64,000 nucleotides of DNA, from NCBI RefSeq assembly GCF_963082655.1, contig NC_081552.1, positions 4,239,648-4,303,647 of the forward strand, read 5' to 3'. The position numbers and the translations under genes are program-made. The notes under the pieces are model-generated. The model searched no databases. It was not told where the DNA came from and saw nothing but the letters and a program-made list of their open reading frames with translations. Below, piece after piece: positions 24,819-37,013 of the stretch. Positions within the stretch are counted from its first letter, which is position 1; every line of letters begins with the position of its first letter. Source of the stretch: Stomoxys calcitrans (taxonomy: Eukaryota > Arthropoda > Insecta > Diptera > Muscidae).

Positions 24819-25507
24819 AACTTACTCCTTGCCTGTTATCTCTCCTTTGTTTGTAGCTATGGAGCGCGCGTAGTATTATGGGTATCAGCCACGACTGCTT
24901 TATCTTGAGAATAAACGCCAGCAAGAAACCTCGGAAAATCATCAAAAAATCAAAAACCTATCCAGATGTATTTAAATTATTATCTTGGCTGGATTCTTGT
25001 CGCCCCAAGGTGGTTGGGCAACTTCTTTAGAAATTAGGCCACAACACAACAGAGCAATGATTTACACATCGCGATGCCATAGGGCATTCCTCCAATACAC
25101 TTTGACTCGCCACAAGAAAAAGAACCAAAGAGAACAAGCAGAACAAGAAGAATAGAAAAGCAAGAAAGCAGCAATCCACAGTTCTTTAGCCCTGGAATGG
25201 CCAAATGAATGGCGAAATCAAAATCTCTTTTGGAAATTAGCAATTTTAATTATTAATGGGTTTTACACCTCTCTCTCTGTGGCGCTGTTTATTTGTTTCC
25301 ACGAACGAAGGTGATGACGATGATGACTACAGCGTCTACCACTTGTTGGTCCAATTACTAAAAGGGGTTAAATGTCATGCTGAAACCGGTCGCTGAAGGG
25401 GCCACTCACCCTACTGGATGGATAATACAATAGAATCACTTCGATTTCTAAACTGCACACAACACGCACACAGTCATAACTCCAAAAGGTAAATGTAAAC
25501 CCATAAA
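24819..25507. other. Upstream region of the third esterase-like gene
   Basis: No gene was recognised. It presumably contains the promoter of the minus-strand gene. A TTTAAATA motif in minus orientation near 24970 is a weak TATA-like candidate. Confidence 0.35.
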
Positions 25508-25911
25508 AAAAATAAGTAAAAGCGTGCTTAGTTGGGCCGGGCCGAATCTTGGAAACCCACCACCATGGGTAGTTGAAGGGTATACTTTGTATCTAACTCC
25601 TATCAAACCAGCAACAATTAAAGCTTCTAGGAATGGGAGCTATGTGCGGTTATAGACAGATTTGAACAGTACTTGGCACCGCATTCAAAATTTCAGCCAA
25701 ATCGGACAAAAATTGTGGCTTGTAAGGAGTCAAGAAATTAAATCGGCAGATCGGTTTATATAGGCGCTAAACCAGGTTATAGACCGATTTGGACTTTACT
25801 CAGCACAGTTGTTGAAAGTCATAACAGAACTCCACATGCAAAATTTCAGCCAAATAGGACACAAATTGCGGCTTGCTGGGGCTCAAGAAGTCAAATCGAG
25901 AAATCGGAAGC

Positions 25912-26095
25912 TGAACAAAATTTGTCGATTCACTGAAAATGATTTGCAAGCGTTGCTCGTTAGTAAGTCTATTCATGATGAAATGTCAAAGCATACTGAG
26001 CATCTTTCTCTTTGACACCATGTCTGAAATCCCACGTGATCTGTCAAATACTAATGCATGAAAATCCTAACCTCAAAAAAATCACCCTTTATATC
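25912..26095 (-). mobile_element. Mariner-type 5'-terminal fragment
   Basis: In reverse orientation it reads terminus (GGGTGATTTTTTTGAGGTTAGG), leader, ATG, and the first codons of the transposase (start of MNRLTNEQ-type protein, seen as SIHDEMSKHTEHLSL on the other strand). It is nearly identical to each arm of the fold-back element at 56276-56884. It is deleted internally. Confidence 0.8.
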
Positions 26096-26216
26096 CGAAT
26101 CTGAACCGATATGGCTCACTTGCGTGGGATTTCAAGGGGCTAGCTTTACGCGTTCGACCGCTATCGTGACATGACTAGTTCGACTCAGAATGTGGAGACG
26201 ATCAAGAATATATATA

Positions 26217-28202
26217 AAGGGTGATTTTTTAGCTTTTATCTTTTTAGCATCACTGGCTTAAACAGCTCACGCACATTTCGGGTTTTGTTTCGCTGTCAAA
26301 CATCTTCAGTTTAGTCCATAATTTAACCATGAATCGTCTTACAAACGAACAGCGCTTGCAAATTATTGAATTTTATTATCAAAATGCGTGCCCTGTTAGG
26401 AAAGTTCATCGCGCGCTTCTTCCATTTTATGGTCTGTTTAATCGACCCACTTAAGCGGCTATTCGGGCTATTGGGACTAAATTTCGCACCAAATATACAT
26501 TGTTGGACATTAAACCACCACCACCACGCTTACGTAGAATTCGAACTGAAGAAAATATCGCAGCTGTATCGGCCAGTGTTAATGATGACCATCAATTATC
26601 CATCGTCGTCGCCGTTCCCAGCAGTTGGGTCTCTGTTACTCAACAACGTGGAGCGTACCGCAACGCAGAATTTTTTTTTTCATGAATTAGCTATTGGAAA
26701 GTTGACCGAAGATCCACCTTTTTTATCGCAAAATTGTGTTCAGTAACGAAGCTCATTTTTGACTCAATGGGTACGCTAATAAGCAGAATTGTCGATTTTG
26801 GAGTGAAGATCAGCCAGAAGAATTGCAAGAGCTACCAATGCATAAAGAAAAAGTCACAGTGTGAAGTGGTTTATGTGCTGGTGGCATCATTGGACCGTAC
26901 TTCTTCAAAGATGATGCGGATCGTAATGTAACTGTTAAAAGTAAGCGCTACCGTGAGATGAGATGGACATGTGGTTTCAACATGACGGTGCCACATGCCA
27001 CACAGCATGCGGAACAATGGACATATTGAGAGGCGAGTTCAATGAATATTTTATCACGTGTGGGACCGGTCAATTCCGGCCGCCTAGATCGTGCGATGTA
27101 ATGCCTTTAGACTATTTTTTGAGGGCCTATGTTAAAGCTCATGTCTATACAGCGGGGATGGAAAAGTCAGTACTTTAATACTTTTTTCAGTACTTTTTTC
27201 ATCCGAAGAATACCATACTACCCCAGCGACCGATTTAGTACTTTTTGTTGCACTAGGAAGTTTTTTTAAGTATTCGGATGTTTTCGAGCTTTTAGTTTTT
27301 TTTTTACTGACAAGTCGTTCTTAATTTGGGAAACGCATCACGCTTAAATAGGAGTATTCGCTTGTAAGTCGATCGAATCATGTCCGCCCGACGGTTGAAT
27401 TTGACGTATGCAGGTCGTTTGGAATTTTTTCATATTTGGTTAAAAATTCCTTATGCACGAGTCGCCTTCTTTGACTTATTGAGCCTCTAGAAGGCTTTGC
27501 GGGAAGGAACACTTGACACCCAATTTCCATATGAGATTCGCGTTCTACTCTTGAATTCCTTTCATTAAGGTCCTATATTGAACCCATTGGTCAACATGTC
27601 GGTTAGTAGGGTTTTGGGTTGGGGCGTATCCCTGGGTGCTTGACCCAAAATTTGAATATCTGATTTCCGTTTTTGGATTACTATCAATGTACAACAACAA
27701 CAATTCGAATCAATCTGTTCACCCATAGCTGATGTATATTTCGCAAAAGATGGGGTTATATATAGGGGTTGTTGTACAGTGTAATCACTAATCGGTAAGG
27801 CAGTATTTTTCCAGAGAGAATTTTTTGATTTCTGCCCTCAAATATTTTTGAAACTATAATGCAAAACAAAACGTACTCTTTCGGTCCAAAAAGTACCTTT
27901 TTAGTACTATTGAAAATGTTGCATTTTCCATTCCTGCTATACAGACAAGCCCGCTTAAATTGACCCATTGGAAAACAATATTAAAGCTTTTATTCATGAG
28001 ATACCGGCTAAAATGTTGCCAAAATTGGACTAAGCGGATGGGGACCCTCAAAAGGTCCAGTCACGGTCAACATTTGCACGAATAATCTTCAAAAAGTAAA
28101 TTATATGGACCATACTATCGAATCAAATAAAGATTTCAAGCGTTTTTCTGAATTTTATGTGTTTTTTTTTTAACTTTCCTATAGCTCTTAAAAAATCACC
28201 CT
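26217..28202 (+). mobile_element. Mariner/Tc1-type transposon relic with nested hAT
   Basis: The terminal inverted repeats AAAGGGTGATTTTTT and AAAAAATCACCCTTT bound the element, inserted at a TATATATA site in the R1 border. The transposase begins at ATG 26329 (MNRLTNEQRLQIIEFYYQN). Recognisable segments follow in shifting frames: LDIKPPPPRLRRIRTEENIA, IVFSNEAHF-like at about 26735, MWFQHDGATCHTA at 26967-27005, and PPRSCDVMPLDYFLRAYVKAH at about 27080-27140. Multiple frameshifts and stops make it a pseudogene. The 3' part of the coding region resumes at 27945 after the hAT insertion (TDKPA homologue). Confidence 0.88.
27153..27936. mobile_element. Non-autonomous hAT-like element inserted in the mariner transposase
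   Basis: It is 784 bp with imperfect ends CGGGGATGGAAAA and (inverse) CAGGAATGGAAAA. It is flanked by an exact 8-bp duplication CTATACAG at 27145-27152 and 27937-27944. Removing it restores the mariner reading frame (VKAHVYTDKPA), so both boundaries are certain. No open reading frame of significance lies inside. The 8-bp duplication and TIR type fit the hAT superfamily. Confidence 0.88.
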
Positions 28203-28297
28203 TTTCTTTATGTAGTCTTAGATCAATATTTTTAGTGTTGTTACAAACGGAAAGACTAGACTACTATACCCTCATCATATGGTGGTGGGTATAAAAA

Positions 28298-28614
28298 CAT
28301 TACTAAACACAAGCACAGACAAAGTAGGCCTGGGGCCAACGTTATGTGTCTTACAAAGTGTTTTATTCTATTAGAACGATGACTTTCGTCATGCGAAATT
28401 GATTTTCTACAAATGCGTAGAAAAAAGAATGAATGGGCAAAAACCGGCATAGATATACCTTTGATAATCAGCTTTGAATTCTTACTCCTACAAGGTTATA
28501 GAAAATCTAAGACAGGGGTTTGTTTGCAGTCCATGACTTAACACCACCCCAAGAAACTTTTCGCTTCATAAAGTTTTTTCTTTGCATTCTTATTTTGTTG
28601 CAAAAGTTGAAACT
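28298..28614. other. Spacer between two R1 copies
   Basis: Nothing recognised. Confidence 0.35.
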
Positions 28615-29945
28615 TTTTATACCCTCCACCATAAGATGGGGGGTATACTAATTTCGTCATTCTGTTTGTAACTACTCGAAATATTCGTCTGAGACCCCAT
28701 AAAGTATATATATTCTTGATCGTCGCGACATTTTATGTCGATTTAGCCAAGTCCGTCCGTCTGTCCGTCCGTCTGTCTGTCGAAAGCACGCTAACTTCCG
28801 AAGGAGTAAAGCTAGCCGCTTGAAATTTTGCACAAATACTTCTTTTTAGTGTAGGTCGGTTGGTATTGTAAATGGGCCATATCGGTCCATGTTTTGATAT
28901 AGCTGCCATATAAACCGATCTTGGGTCTTGACTTCTTGAGCCTCTAGAGTGCGCAATTCTTATCCGATTGTAATGAAATTTTGCACGACGTGTTTTGTTA
29001 TGATATTCAACAACTGTGCCAAGTATGGTTCAAATCGGTTCATAACCTGATATAGCTGCCATACAAACCGATCTTGCGTCTTGACTTCTTGAGCCTCTAG
29101 CGTGCGCAATTCTTACCCGATTGGAAAGAAATTTTGCACGACGTATTTTGTTACAATATTCAACAATTGTGCCAAGTATGGTTCAAATCGGTCCATAACC
29201 TGATATAGCTGTCATATAAACCGATCTGGGGTCTTGACTTCTTGAGCCTCTAGAGTGCGCAATTCTTATCCGATTGGAATGAAATTTTGCACGACGTGTT
29301 TTGTTACGATATCCAACAACTGTGCCAAGAATGGTTCAAATCGGTCCATAACCTTATATAGCTGTCATATAAACCGATCTTGGGTCTTGACTTCTTGAGC
29401 TTCTAGAGGGCGCAATTCTTATCCAATTTGAATGAATTTTGGCACGTAGTATTTTGTTATGATATCCAATAACTGTGCCAAATATGGTTCAAATCGGTTC
29501 ATAACCTGATATAGCTGCCATATAAACCGATCTGGGATCTTGACTTCTTGCGCCTCTAGAGGTCGCAATTATTATCCGATTTGCCTGAAATTTTGTACGA
29601 CGGATTCTCTCATGACCATTAACATACGTGTTTATTATAGTCTGAATCGGTCTATAGCCCGATACAGCTCCCATATAAATCGATCTCTCTATTTTACTTC
29701 TTGAGCCCACAAAGAGCGCAATTCTTATTCGAATTGGCTAACATTTTACACAGGTCTCCAACATATAATTTAATTGTGGTCTAAACCGGATTATATCTTA
29801 ATATCGCTCTAATAGCGGAGCAAATTTTTCTTATATCATTTTTTGCCTAAGAGAGATGTCGGGAAAAGAACTCGAGAAATGCGCTCCATGGTGGAGGGTA
29901 TATAAAATTCGGCCCGGCCGAACTTAGCACGCTTTCACTTGTTTC
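28615..29945. repeat. R1 element, subfamily 2, complete copy
   Basis: It runs from TTTTTATACCCTCCACCATA to GGCCCGGCCGAACTTAGCAC, with seven monomers of about 150-160 bp carrying GATATAGCTGCCATATAAAC and GGTCTTGACTTCTTGAGCCT. Confidence 0.9.
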
Positions 29946-30419
29946 ATTTCTAAAGCTCGTTATAATGTCAAAGAAATGGAAGAAGAGGCACTGCAACAAA
30001 GTTTGCTGGAACAGCAGAAGCTATCCTGAAAAAGTAACTGCAAACATTTCATTAAAATAACAAAAATATTAAGATCGTTGTTGTTGTTGCTGTTGTAGCC
30101 ACATGTCTATATGTGGAGGTGGCGATCCTCGTCTAGTTGCTATAAATGAGCGGAAATGGCTATCATGCCATTGATTATTTAAAGGCGTCAACAACTCGCC
30201 CTGTCATATCGGGCATCATAGGCACTCAGTATTTATGCAAGAGCCGGTGCCGGCCGGCCTCTCTCTGAAACTCTCCGCTCGATATCGCTGATTGTCCGCG
30301 ACTGCAGACAATTGCAGCTACTCCGTATGGAGCATTCCACTATCAGCAACCTGATAACAATAAACATCACACAGATCGGAGTTCATCATTCCAGCCTGTA
30401 GGTAAGCTCACACTTTAGG
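29946..30419. repeat. LINE untranslated-region relic
   Basis: The block 'ATTTAAAGGCGTCAACAACTCG ... TGTCATAT ... GCAAGAGCC' matches the reverse complement of 60290-60440, next to LINE coding relics. It is probably the untranslated region of the same LINE family. It has no coding potential. Confidence 0.5.
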
Positions 30420-30600
30420 ATTGCTCTATATCTGGAGATCGGTCTATATGCCAGCTATATCCAAATATGATTCGATCTGAGTTAGTTAGAGGGGTACCAG
30501 AACTCACTGTGCCAAATTTCATCGAAATCGGATACAAATTGACCAATTTATTGCCTCATGACGTTAAGTCTGGAGATCGGTCTATATATAACGCTAGCTG
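30420..30600. repeat. R1 monomer fragment
   Basis: Contains GGAGATCGGTCTATATGCCAGCTATATCC-like monomer sequence, truncated into the R2 end at about 30600. Confidence 0.65.
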
Positions 30601-32110
30601 CACAGGGCCCGCTCCGCTGCGCCTTTTTTCACTCTCTTATTTTGTCTGAGATCTTTACTAATACGGTCAGGAAATAAGTTCTGTTTGGGAGTGCTGGTAC
30701 GGCCTTTCAGATATTTCGCCCCAATGTGGATATCATATTGGTGCTCTACTCACAAATACCTTTCATTTGAGCCTTATATTGCTATGGTGAGTAAGTATGT
30801 CCGGAATGGGGGTGTTTTTGGGTGTGAGGTGGACCCCCATGTATCAGATTCGAGCTCTAGTCTGAAATACCTTTCATTAGAGCCTAATATTGTCATTATT
30901 GGTTTAAATTTCCATTTGGCGGGCTTTGGACCTGGGGCGGCCGCCCTAGACATCCCACCTTGAATAAGTATACCAAAGTTCTCTTTTTGATTTATCATAA
31001 ACAAACTAAATTTCGCGTAAATCGACCCACCCATTAAAGTTTGAATGTTAGATCTACTCAATTCTCTTGGTTTTGGTCATGGGTTGGAGTAGTCAAACCC
31101 TTTGACCCGAAAGTGGATATCAGAAAAAGTACTCTTTTGGTCCAAAAGGTACCTTTTTAGTAATATTTAAAATGTTGCATTTTCAATCCCTGCTATGCAG
31201 ACAAGCCCGCTTAAATTGACCCATTGGAAAACAATATTGAAGCTATTATTCATGAGATACCGGCTGAAATGTTGAAAGGGGTATGCCAAAGTCGGCAATC
31301 ATGACCGGTTTGGGGGATGGGATGGCCACTCAGTGACTCGGCCTTGAAAATATATATCAGATTCGTGTCCTACTCTGAAATTCATCTTATTTAAGCCCCA
31401 TATTTGTCCTCTTTGGGGCATGTTTTTGAGAAGGGGCGGCCCACCAAATACTTGGTCCCTCATTTGGATATCAGATTCGTATTTTACACTCAAATAGCTT
31501 TTATTTAAGCCCCATATTGCCTTGGTCAGTAAATAAGTCATGTTTGGGGGGGTGTTTTGGGGAAGGGGTGGACCCCCAGAAACTTGGTCCCACATGTGGA
31601 TATCAAATTCGTATTCTACTCGTAACCATGGATATGTTCGATTTAGGGGCCCTTTTGGGGTTGGGGTGGTTCCCCAAACACTTAATGCGACATTTGGATA
31701 TCAGATACGTTTTCTAATCTTAAATACCTTTCATTTGAGCCCAATATTGTCGTGATTGTTCTATACATTTATTTTGTAGGTTTTGGGAGTGCGGCGGCCC
31801 CCCAGGTACCCCATCGGAAATTTGTATACCAAAATTTTGTTTTTACTATAAGAGAGCACATAAAATTTCGCTTAAATCGCACCACCCATCTCCGAGATCT
31901 GGCGTTTCTCAAAAATAAGGTAAAGGGGAGTGTCCGCTCCCCCTTAAGATATCAAAAAATGTAGTACCCTATTTTCACCATATGTAAAAATTTCCAGAAA
32001 ATTGGTTCAGCCGTTTTTGCCGTCTATAAGGAACACACAAACAAACACAAAGTGATTTTCTATATAAGACTATCTGAACCCGGCCCGTTTCGTTGCGCTT
32101 CCTTTTACAC
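30601..32110 (-). mobile_element. R2 element, minus orientation
   Basis: The GC-rich Helitron-like end (GGGCCCGCTCCGCTGCGCC) is at about 30617-30635. The tandem R2 units span 30680-31800. The opposite end ('GGTTCAGCCGTTTTTGCCGTC ... CACACAAACAAACACAAA') lies at about 32004-32050, followed by a second GC-rich end at about 32080-32105. A mariner-hAT chimeric fragment is embedded at 31120-31275. Confidence 0.6.
31120..31275 (+). mobile_element. Chimeric fragment: hAT right end joined to mariner 3' coding region
   Basis: The sequence matches 27880-28015 across the hAT/mariner boundary, including the duplication octamer (here CTATGCAG) and GACAAGCCCGCTTAAATTGA. The fragment therefore derives from a mariner copy that already carried the hAT insertion. 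Confidence 0.85.
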
Positions 32111-32655
32111 CATATAAATTATAACTTTCTTTTCAATTACTCTTGTTTGCATTCACTAAGAACTTTCAGACTATTGTGGAAGCTTGTCCCAGGGTAGGAG
32201 GGTTAAAACAATAATACCGAAAACAGTCAAAGGTTAGTTCGTTTATTTTATTTATTCGTAGGACAAGCAACTTGTCAAAACAGTAATAAGAAGCATATGA
32301 TCAACTTTGAACACACTCTGCTGTACCTCTAGCGCTCTTTTTCTTTGTTCGGGTTTGCTTGGCTATTCAAATAATTTCTATATCCCAATAGATGACGCTG
32401 AATTTGTTGTTGGTGATGCTCGCTGTTGATTCCCATCACATTGTCATCATTTTGTCTCTTTTTAAGTTCAATCGAATTTCCACTTTTGTCGTCCTATCTA
32501 ATGTCACCGTTGCGCATGGGTAAGCATCTTCGGCTTACACAAAAATATCAGAAAAAATTTTCAACACTGGATATTCGTTCAATAATAGTTTCGACAATAA
32601 TCATTATCCATTTAAGACTTCAGTACAAAAACTTACGGCCTAGATCACTAAATTT
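32111..32655. other. Spacer without recognised gene
   Basis: No feature supported. Confidence 0.35.
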
Positions 32656-32960
32656 GTTTTTTTTATACCCTCCATCATTTACTAATTTCGTCATTTCGTT
32701 TGTAAAGCATCAAAATATTCATCTGAGGCCCAACAAAATATATACGTATATTTTTGATCGTCTTGATATTCCAAGTCGATTTAGCCATGTCGGTCCGTCC
32801 ATCTGTCGAAAGCACGCTAACTGTCGAAGGGCTAAAGCTAGGCGCATGAAATTTTGCGCAAATACTTCCTATGAGATTCAGTTGGGATTTTAAATGGGGC
32901 ATATTGGTCTATGTTCTAATATAGCTGCCATATAAACCAATATGGGATCTTGACCTTGGA
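32656..32960. repeat. R1 fragment (border plus one monomer)
   Basis: It starts TTTTTATACCCTCCATCATT and contains the GTCGGTCCGTCCATCTGTCG box and ATATAGCTGCCATATAAACC. Confidence 0.75.
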
Positions 32961-33799
32961 TATTCGCACTCTACTAAATAAATTTTTATCTATGGCAAAG
33001 ATAGCCACTTAAACTACCTGAAACACCTATCTAAGGGTGGGTAATTTAAAAAATAACACAGCAAACAACCGCAACGAAATTCCTATACTTTATTTTTCTT
33101 GGTTTTACGGATCGATAGGTTGCCATAACAAAGATAAATGCTGCATGATCAGTTGTTACCACTCTTCCCTCTCTCTGTTCGTGGTGGCGTCTCCATTCAG
33201 TTGATCCATTTGCAAACAGCTAATAGATGGCGCTTATTTAAATGTTAGTGCTACCTTCGATAAGGGAAAGGTTTAGATTTTAATACCCAAAATGTCGCCC
33301 CTGATGCTGCGCAATCACATATAACGACTGAGAATTTGACATTTCTCCCATCTGTTTCAGCTTTTTTGAACTTATGTTATGAGTCTATAGATTTCCTTTG
33401 TCTGTGCTGCTACTCGCTTGGAGCGGCTTAGCGCCTATAATGTTGATTATGATGTGGTAGTTGTATATAAGTGACTATATGGCTCCCTGTTGAATAGTCA
33501 TAATTTAGTCTTTTTTACATTAAATCAAATTGCCATATTAAACGATTCTCAGTGGTAAAAAAAACTAATTTGCCGGTCTTTATATTAAGTGAGGTGGCGA
33601 CAGTTCTTAGTAATTAAACCATGTACAATTTTTGAACATGAAAGTGTTGCCCAGCAGCACGTTGTTTGGACTTGTCTAGGAAAAGAAGGCTCCTTGTCGA
33701 TAAGCTAGTTGGCGGCCACCTTGACGTTAAGGTTTGCAACTGCCCTATCACACTGAACGTCATAACTTTGGAAGTATGGCGGCATTGTCCTGTTAGGTC
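32961..33799. other. Spacer without recognised gene
   Basis: No coding region or known repeat was identified. Confidence 0.35.
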
Positions 33800-34905
33800 G
33801 TTATAATAGAGGTGAGGTGGTCCGCCAGATATATGAGCAGAATAAAGATATCAAATTCGCAGTCCAAACTTATACATTGAATTTAACCCTATATTGTCAT
33901 AATTGGTGTATACAGCCGTTTGGCGCCCCCCACGCCTCCCTCCACCTGCCACTTGAGCACAAATTTGAATGACGCACTCCACTCAAAAATATCTATCACT
34001 TTATCCCCCATGGTTTTAATTGGTCAAATAAACAGTTGGAGGCGACTTTAGGAGGTAAAGCACCACCTAGATTCTTGGACACAAAGTTCAATGTCATATT
34101 CGTAATCTGCTACCAAATGTCTTTAATTTGAGTCTCATCTAGCTAGGATCGAATTGTATTCCCATTTGAGGGTGAGGCGACCCCCAATTACTTGGACCTC
34201 ATTTTTATGTCATATTCGTAGTCTAGTCCCGAATACCTTTCATTTGAGTACCATATTGATATTTACGTCCAATATAATTGTTTTGGGACGAGTTTTTGAA
34301 GTTGGACGACCCCTCACATACTTCATCCCAATTTTTAATACCATATTCGTATTCTACTCCCCAATACCTTTCATTTAAAACCCATATTCTCCCTATAGGT
34401 CCACTTTTGATTTTAGGAGGTGTTTTGGGGGTAACGGGGTAGGGTCCGCCCCCTTCCAATATCAACAAACTAAAAAGCCTTTTCCTCCTTCCCGCCCATT
34501 TTCGTAATCTACTCCCGAATACCTTTCATTCGAGACGCATATTGTCATTATCGTCCAACAAACCAATTTTATGGGGTTTTGGGGTTGGGCCGGTCCCCCC
34601 AGTTACCTGGATCCAGATTTTAATATGAAATTCGTAGTCTACTCTTGAATATCTTTCATATAAATCCCATATTTTCCCGATCGGTTCACTTTTATTTTGG
34701 GATAGTACTTTTGGGGTAAGGGGGAGGGTCCGCCCCCTACCAATATCAATAAATTATAAAGCCTATTGCTCCTTCCGGACCACTCCCCACAATCTGTGAA
34801 AATTTTAAAGAAATCGGTTCAGCCGTTTATGAAGCTATACGGAACAAACAAATTTACAAACCCACAAACATACAAACAAACACAAATTCATTTTCATTTT
34901 TATAT
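33800..34905 (-). mobile_element. R2 element fragment, minus orientation
   Basis: R2 units ('CTACTCCCGAATACCTTTCATT', 'GGGTAAGGGGGAGGGTCCGCCCCC'-like) end in the 'CGGTTCAGCCGTTTATGAAG ... ACAAACAAACACAAATTCATTTT' terminus at about 34818-34905. It directly abuts MITE copy 5. Confidence 0.65.
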
Positions 34906-35105
34906 ATAGTCGGCGTTGACAAATTTTTTCACAGCTTGTGACTCTGTAATTGCATTCTTTCTTCTGTCAGTTATCAGCTGTTACTTTTAACTTGCTAGAA
35001 AAAAGTGCAAAAAAAAGTATATTTGATTAAAGTTCATTCTAAGTTTTATTAAAAATGCATTTACTTTCTTTTAAAAAATCCGCAATTACTTTTTGGACAA
35101 CCCAA
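34906..35105. mobile_element. Mariner-type MITE, copy 5, one end lost
   Basis: It contains the MITE body from AGTCGGCGTTGACAAATTTT to the terminal TTTTTGGACAACCCAA. The outer 25 or so bases of the left TIR are missing. Confidence 0.85.
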
Positions 35106-36162
35106 TATATAGATATATCCGATTTTATGAGAACAGAAGGTCCGTTTTATATACAAAGAATACGAAATCATCAAAAATAGTTTGGAAATTTTTTTATGCC
35201 CAAGATATCTGTAAAATTATAAATACCACGATAAATGCCCAAAAAAGGTATTTATTGGGTATTTATCCAATAATTACCCAAGCGTTGGGTATTTACCCGG
35301 TAGAAATCCATCCCTACTGATGTTGTATAACACACCACCATCGGTTATTTTCCATACGGACAGACTATAAAAAATTAGAAAAATCTAGAATCTTTTGAAA
35401 TCGATAGCATGCAGACCAAATTGAAGCAGCCCAACTCCCCCTATCATATATGTCGATTAACGCAAGAACTTTCAAATATAGCACACATAAATATGTATAT
35501 TGGTATGTAGGTACATTTGTAAGTTAGTTTGTTTCCATGAAACCTTTGTCCATCCTGTAGCGTGAAAGCTTAAAAATAAATAAATATTAAGAGCCACTGA
35601 AAAATAGCTGCTTGCAATCAATCAAAAACGTCACACAATGAAAAATAACTCTTATCCCCCCGCCATTCAAATGTACCTTTGTAAGCCTAAAGCTGAATAC
35701 CATCACACCTTTTGAAATCGGTTGTCTTATGGTGCATTTGTGTGTTTGGCTTAAGTCGAAGGCATTACGATAACACAATTTGCTAAAGAGGCCTTTCTAT
35801 ACATATTTGCAATAGGTTAAAATGTTCAAAACCAAAGAGGTAAGTTTGTGAGTATAAGGGTAGAACGTGAAATGTGTTTAAGTCAATGATGGGTACAGCA
35901 ATGTAAAACAACAACAATGCGTCGACCGAACGAAGCCACACGAAGTTGCTTACACTGTACGTGTGCGTACGTGTCCTTTGCCCGCGGGCATAAGAATTCA
36001 TATGCGGTTGTATGTTGTTGCCCATCTATGGTGCAAATATGTTTATTGAGATGCGTAAATAGGTAAGTAAAGAAGCGAACTATTCCAAAAAAAAATTTAA
36101 AAATGTAACTTAATTGTACTAACGGATAATTTTTTTAAAAGCTCAAGGAAAGTTGTTCAAAA
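35106..36162. other. Spacer without recognised gene
   Basis: No supported feature. Confidence 0.35.
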
Positions 36163-36357
36163 CTAACACATAAAATTGAGAAAAATGCATGAAATACATG
36201 AAATTATTACATGCAAATGTTGACCTTGACTGCGCCTCAAATGGTCCATCCGCTTCGTCCAATTTTGGCATTCTCTTTCACGAATAAATGCTTCAATGTT
36301 ATCTTCCAATGCGTCAATTGAAGCGGGCTTGTCTGTATAGACACAAGCTTTATTCAT
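36163..36357 (-). pseudogene. Mariner transposase C-terminal fragment
   Basis: The translation contains CVYTDKPASIDALEDNIEAF and CQNWTKRMDHLRRSQGQHLH, the C-terminus of the same transposase type as at 26329. The upstream part is absent. It is joined at 36358 to an unrelated dispersed repeat. Confidence 0.8.
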
Positions 36358-37013
36358 TTACAGGTAGTGGCAGTTGCCCAACAACAAAATATTTGATGCA
36401 CTATCTAAATAGTGTGTATGTAATGCAAGTTCGCGCCATTCTTCGTTATTTGTGTGTGCGTTATGGTTCTTAACTATAATACACACACACAACCAAAACT
36501 CGTTGACAGAAAGAGCACTTCGTGAGAAAAAATTGTACTCAGCTGTTTACGGTTCACTACCTGGTAATTATGTGATGATCCAAACCTATGGCGCAACAAT
36601 TAATGGTGGTCTCATTTGTACAACAACCACAAATCATATGGCGGAATCAACCATCTTGTCATCAAGCGTGTGAGACCACCTTTTTAAATCCGCCTTGATC
36701 CAAACCAAGCATTTGACGTTCTAGTGGGATTTGGATACAACTCTGAAGTTGGACAATTCCATCAGCTGGGCAAGTGAGCCAACTTTGTTAATTCAACTAT
36801 GAACTAGAAAGTCAATTGACTTATAAAAATCTTTTCAAACAAGGTAAAAAGATTTTAATACAGAAATTCACTGTTTTTTGTATCGCGTGGTTCGTACATA
36901 AGGCGTGACAATTTTTTCTCGCGAAGTGCACTTTCTGTTAACGAGTTTTGGTTGTGTGTGTATTATAGTTAAGAACAATTACACACACAAACAACGAAAA
37001 ATGGCGCGAACTA
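36358..37013. repeat. R3 dispersed repeat copy
   Basis: It contains 'GTTCTTAACTATAATACACA', 'CTCAGCTGTTTACGGT' and 'CAAACCAAGCATTTGACGTTCT' blocks, which recur at 55240-55755. A partial inverted copy of the first block lies at 36890-37010. Other copies are at 57785-58030 and 59160-59480. Its class is unknown and it has no protein. Confidence 0.65.

Larger units (their letters stand above)
25508..28297. repeat. R1 element (subfamily 2) split by a nested mariner
   Basis: The left end is GGGCCGGGCCGAA at about 25533, followed by monomers to 26216. The border resumes after 28202 (CTTTATGTAGTCTTAG) and ends GGTGGTGGGTATAAAA at about 28280-28296. The interruption is the mariner element at 26217-28202. 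A separate mariner 5'-end fragment lies at 25912-26095. Confidence 0.82.

Noticed and set aside
24186..24908. 240-codon plus-strand open frame opposite the third esterase-like gene
   Set aside because: It is the antisense shadow of a well-supported spliced gene, driven by its biased composition.
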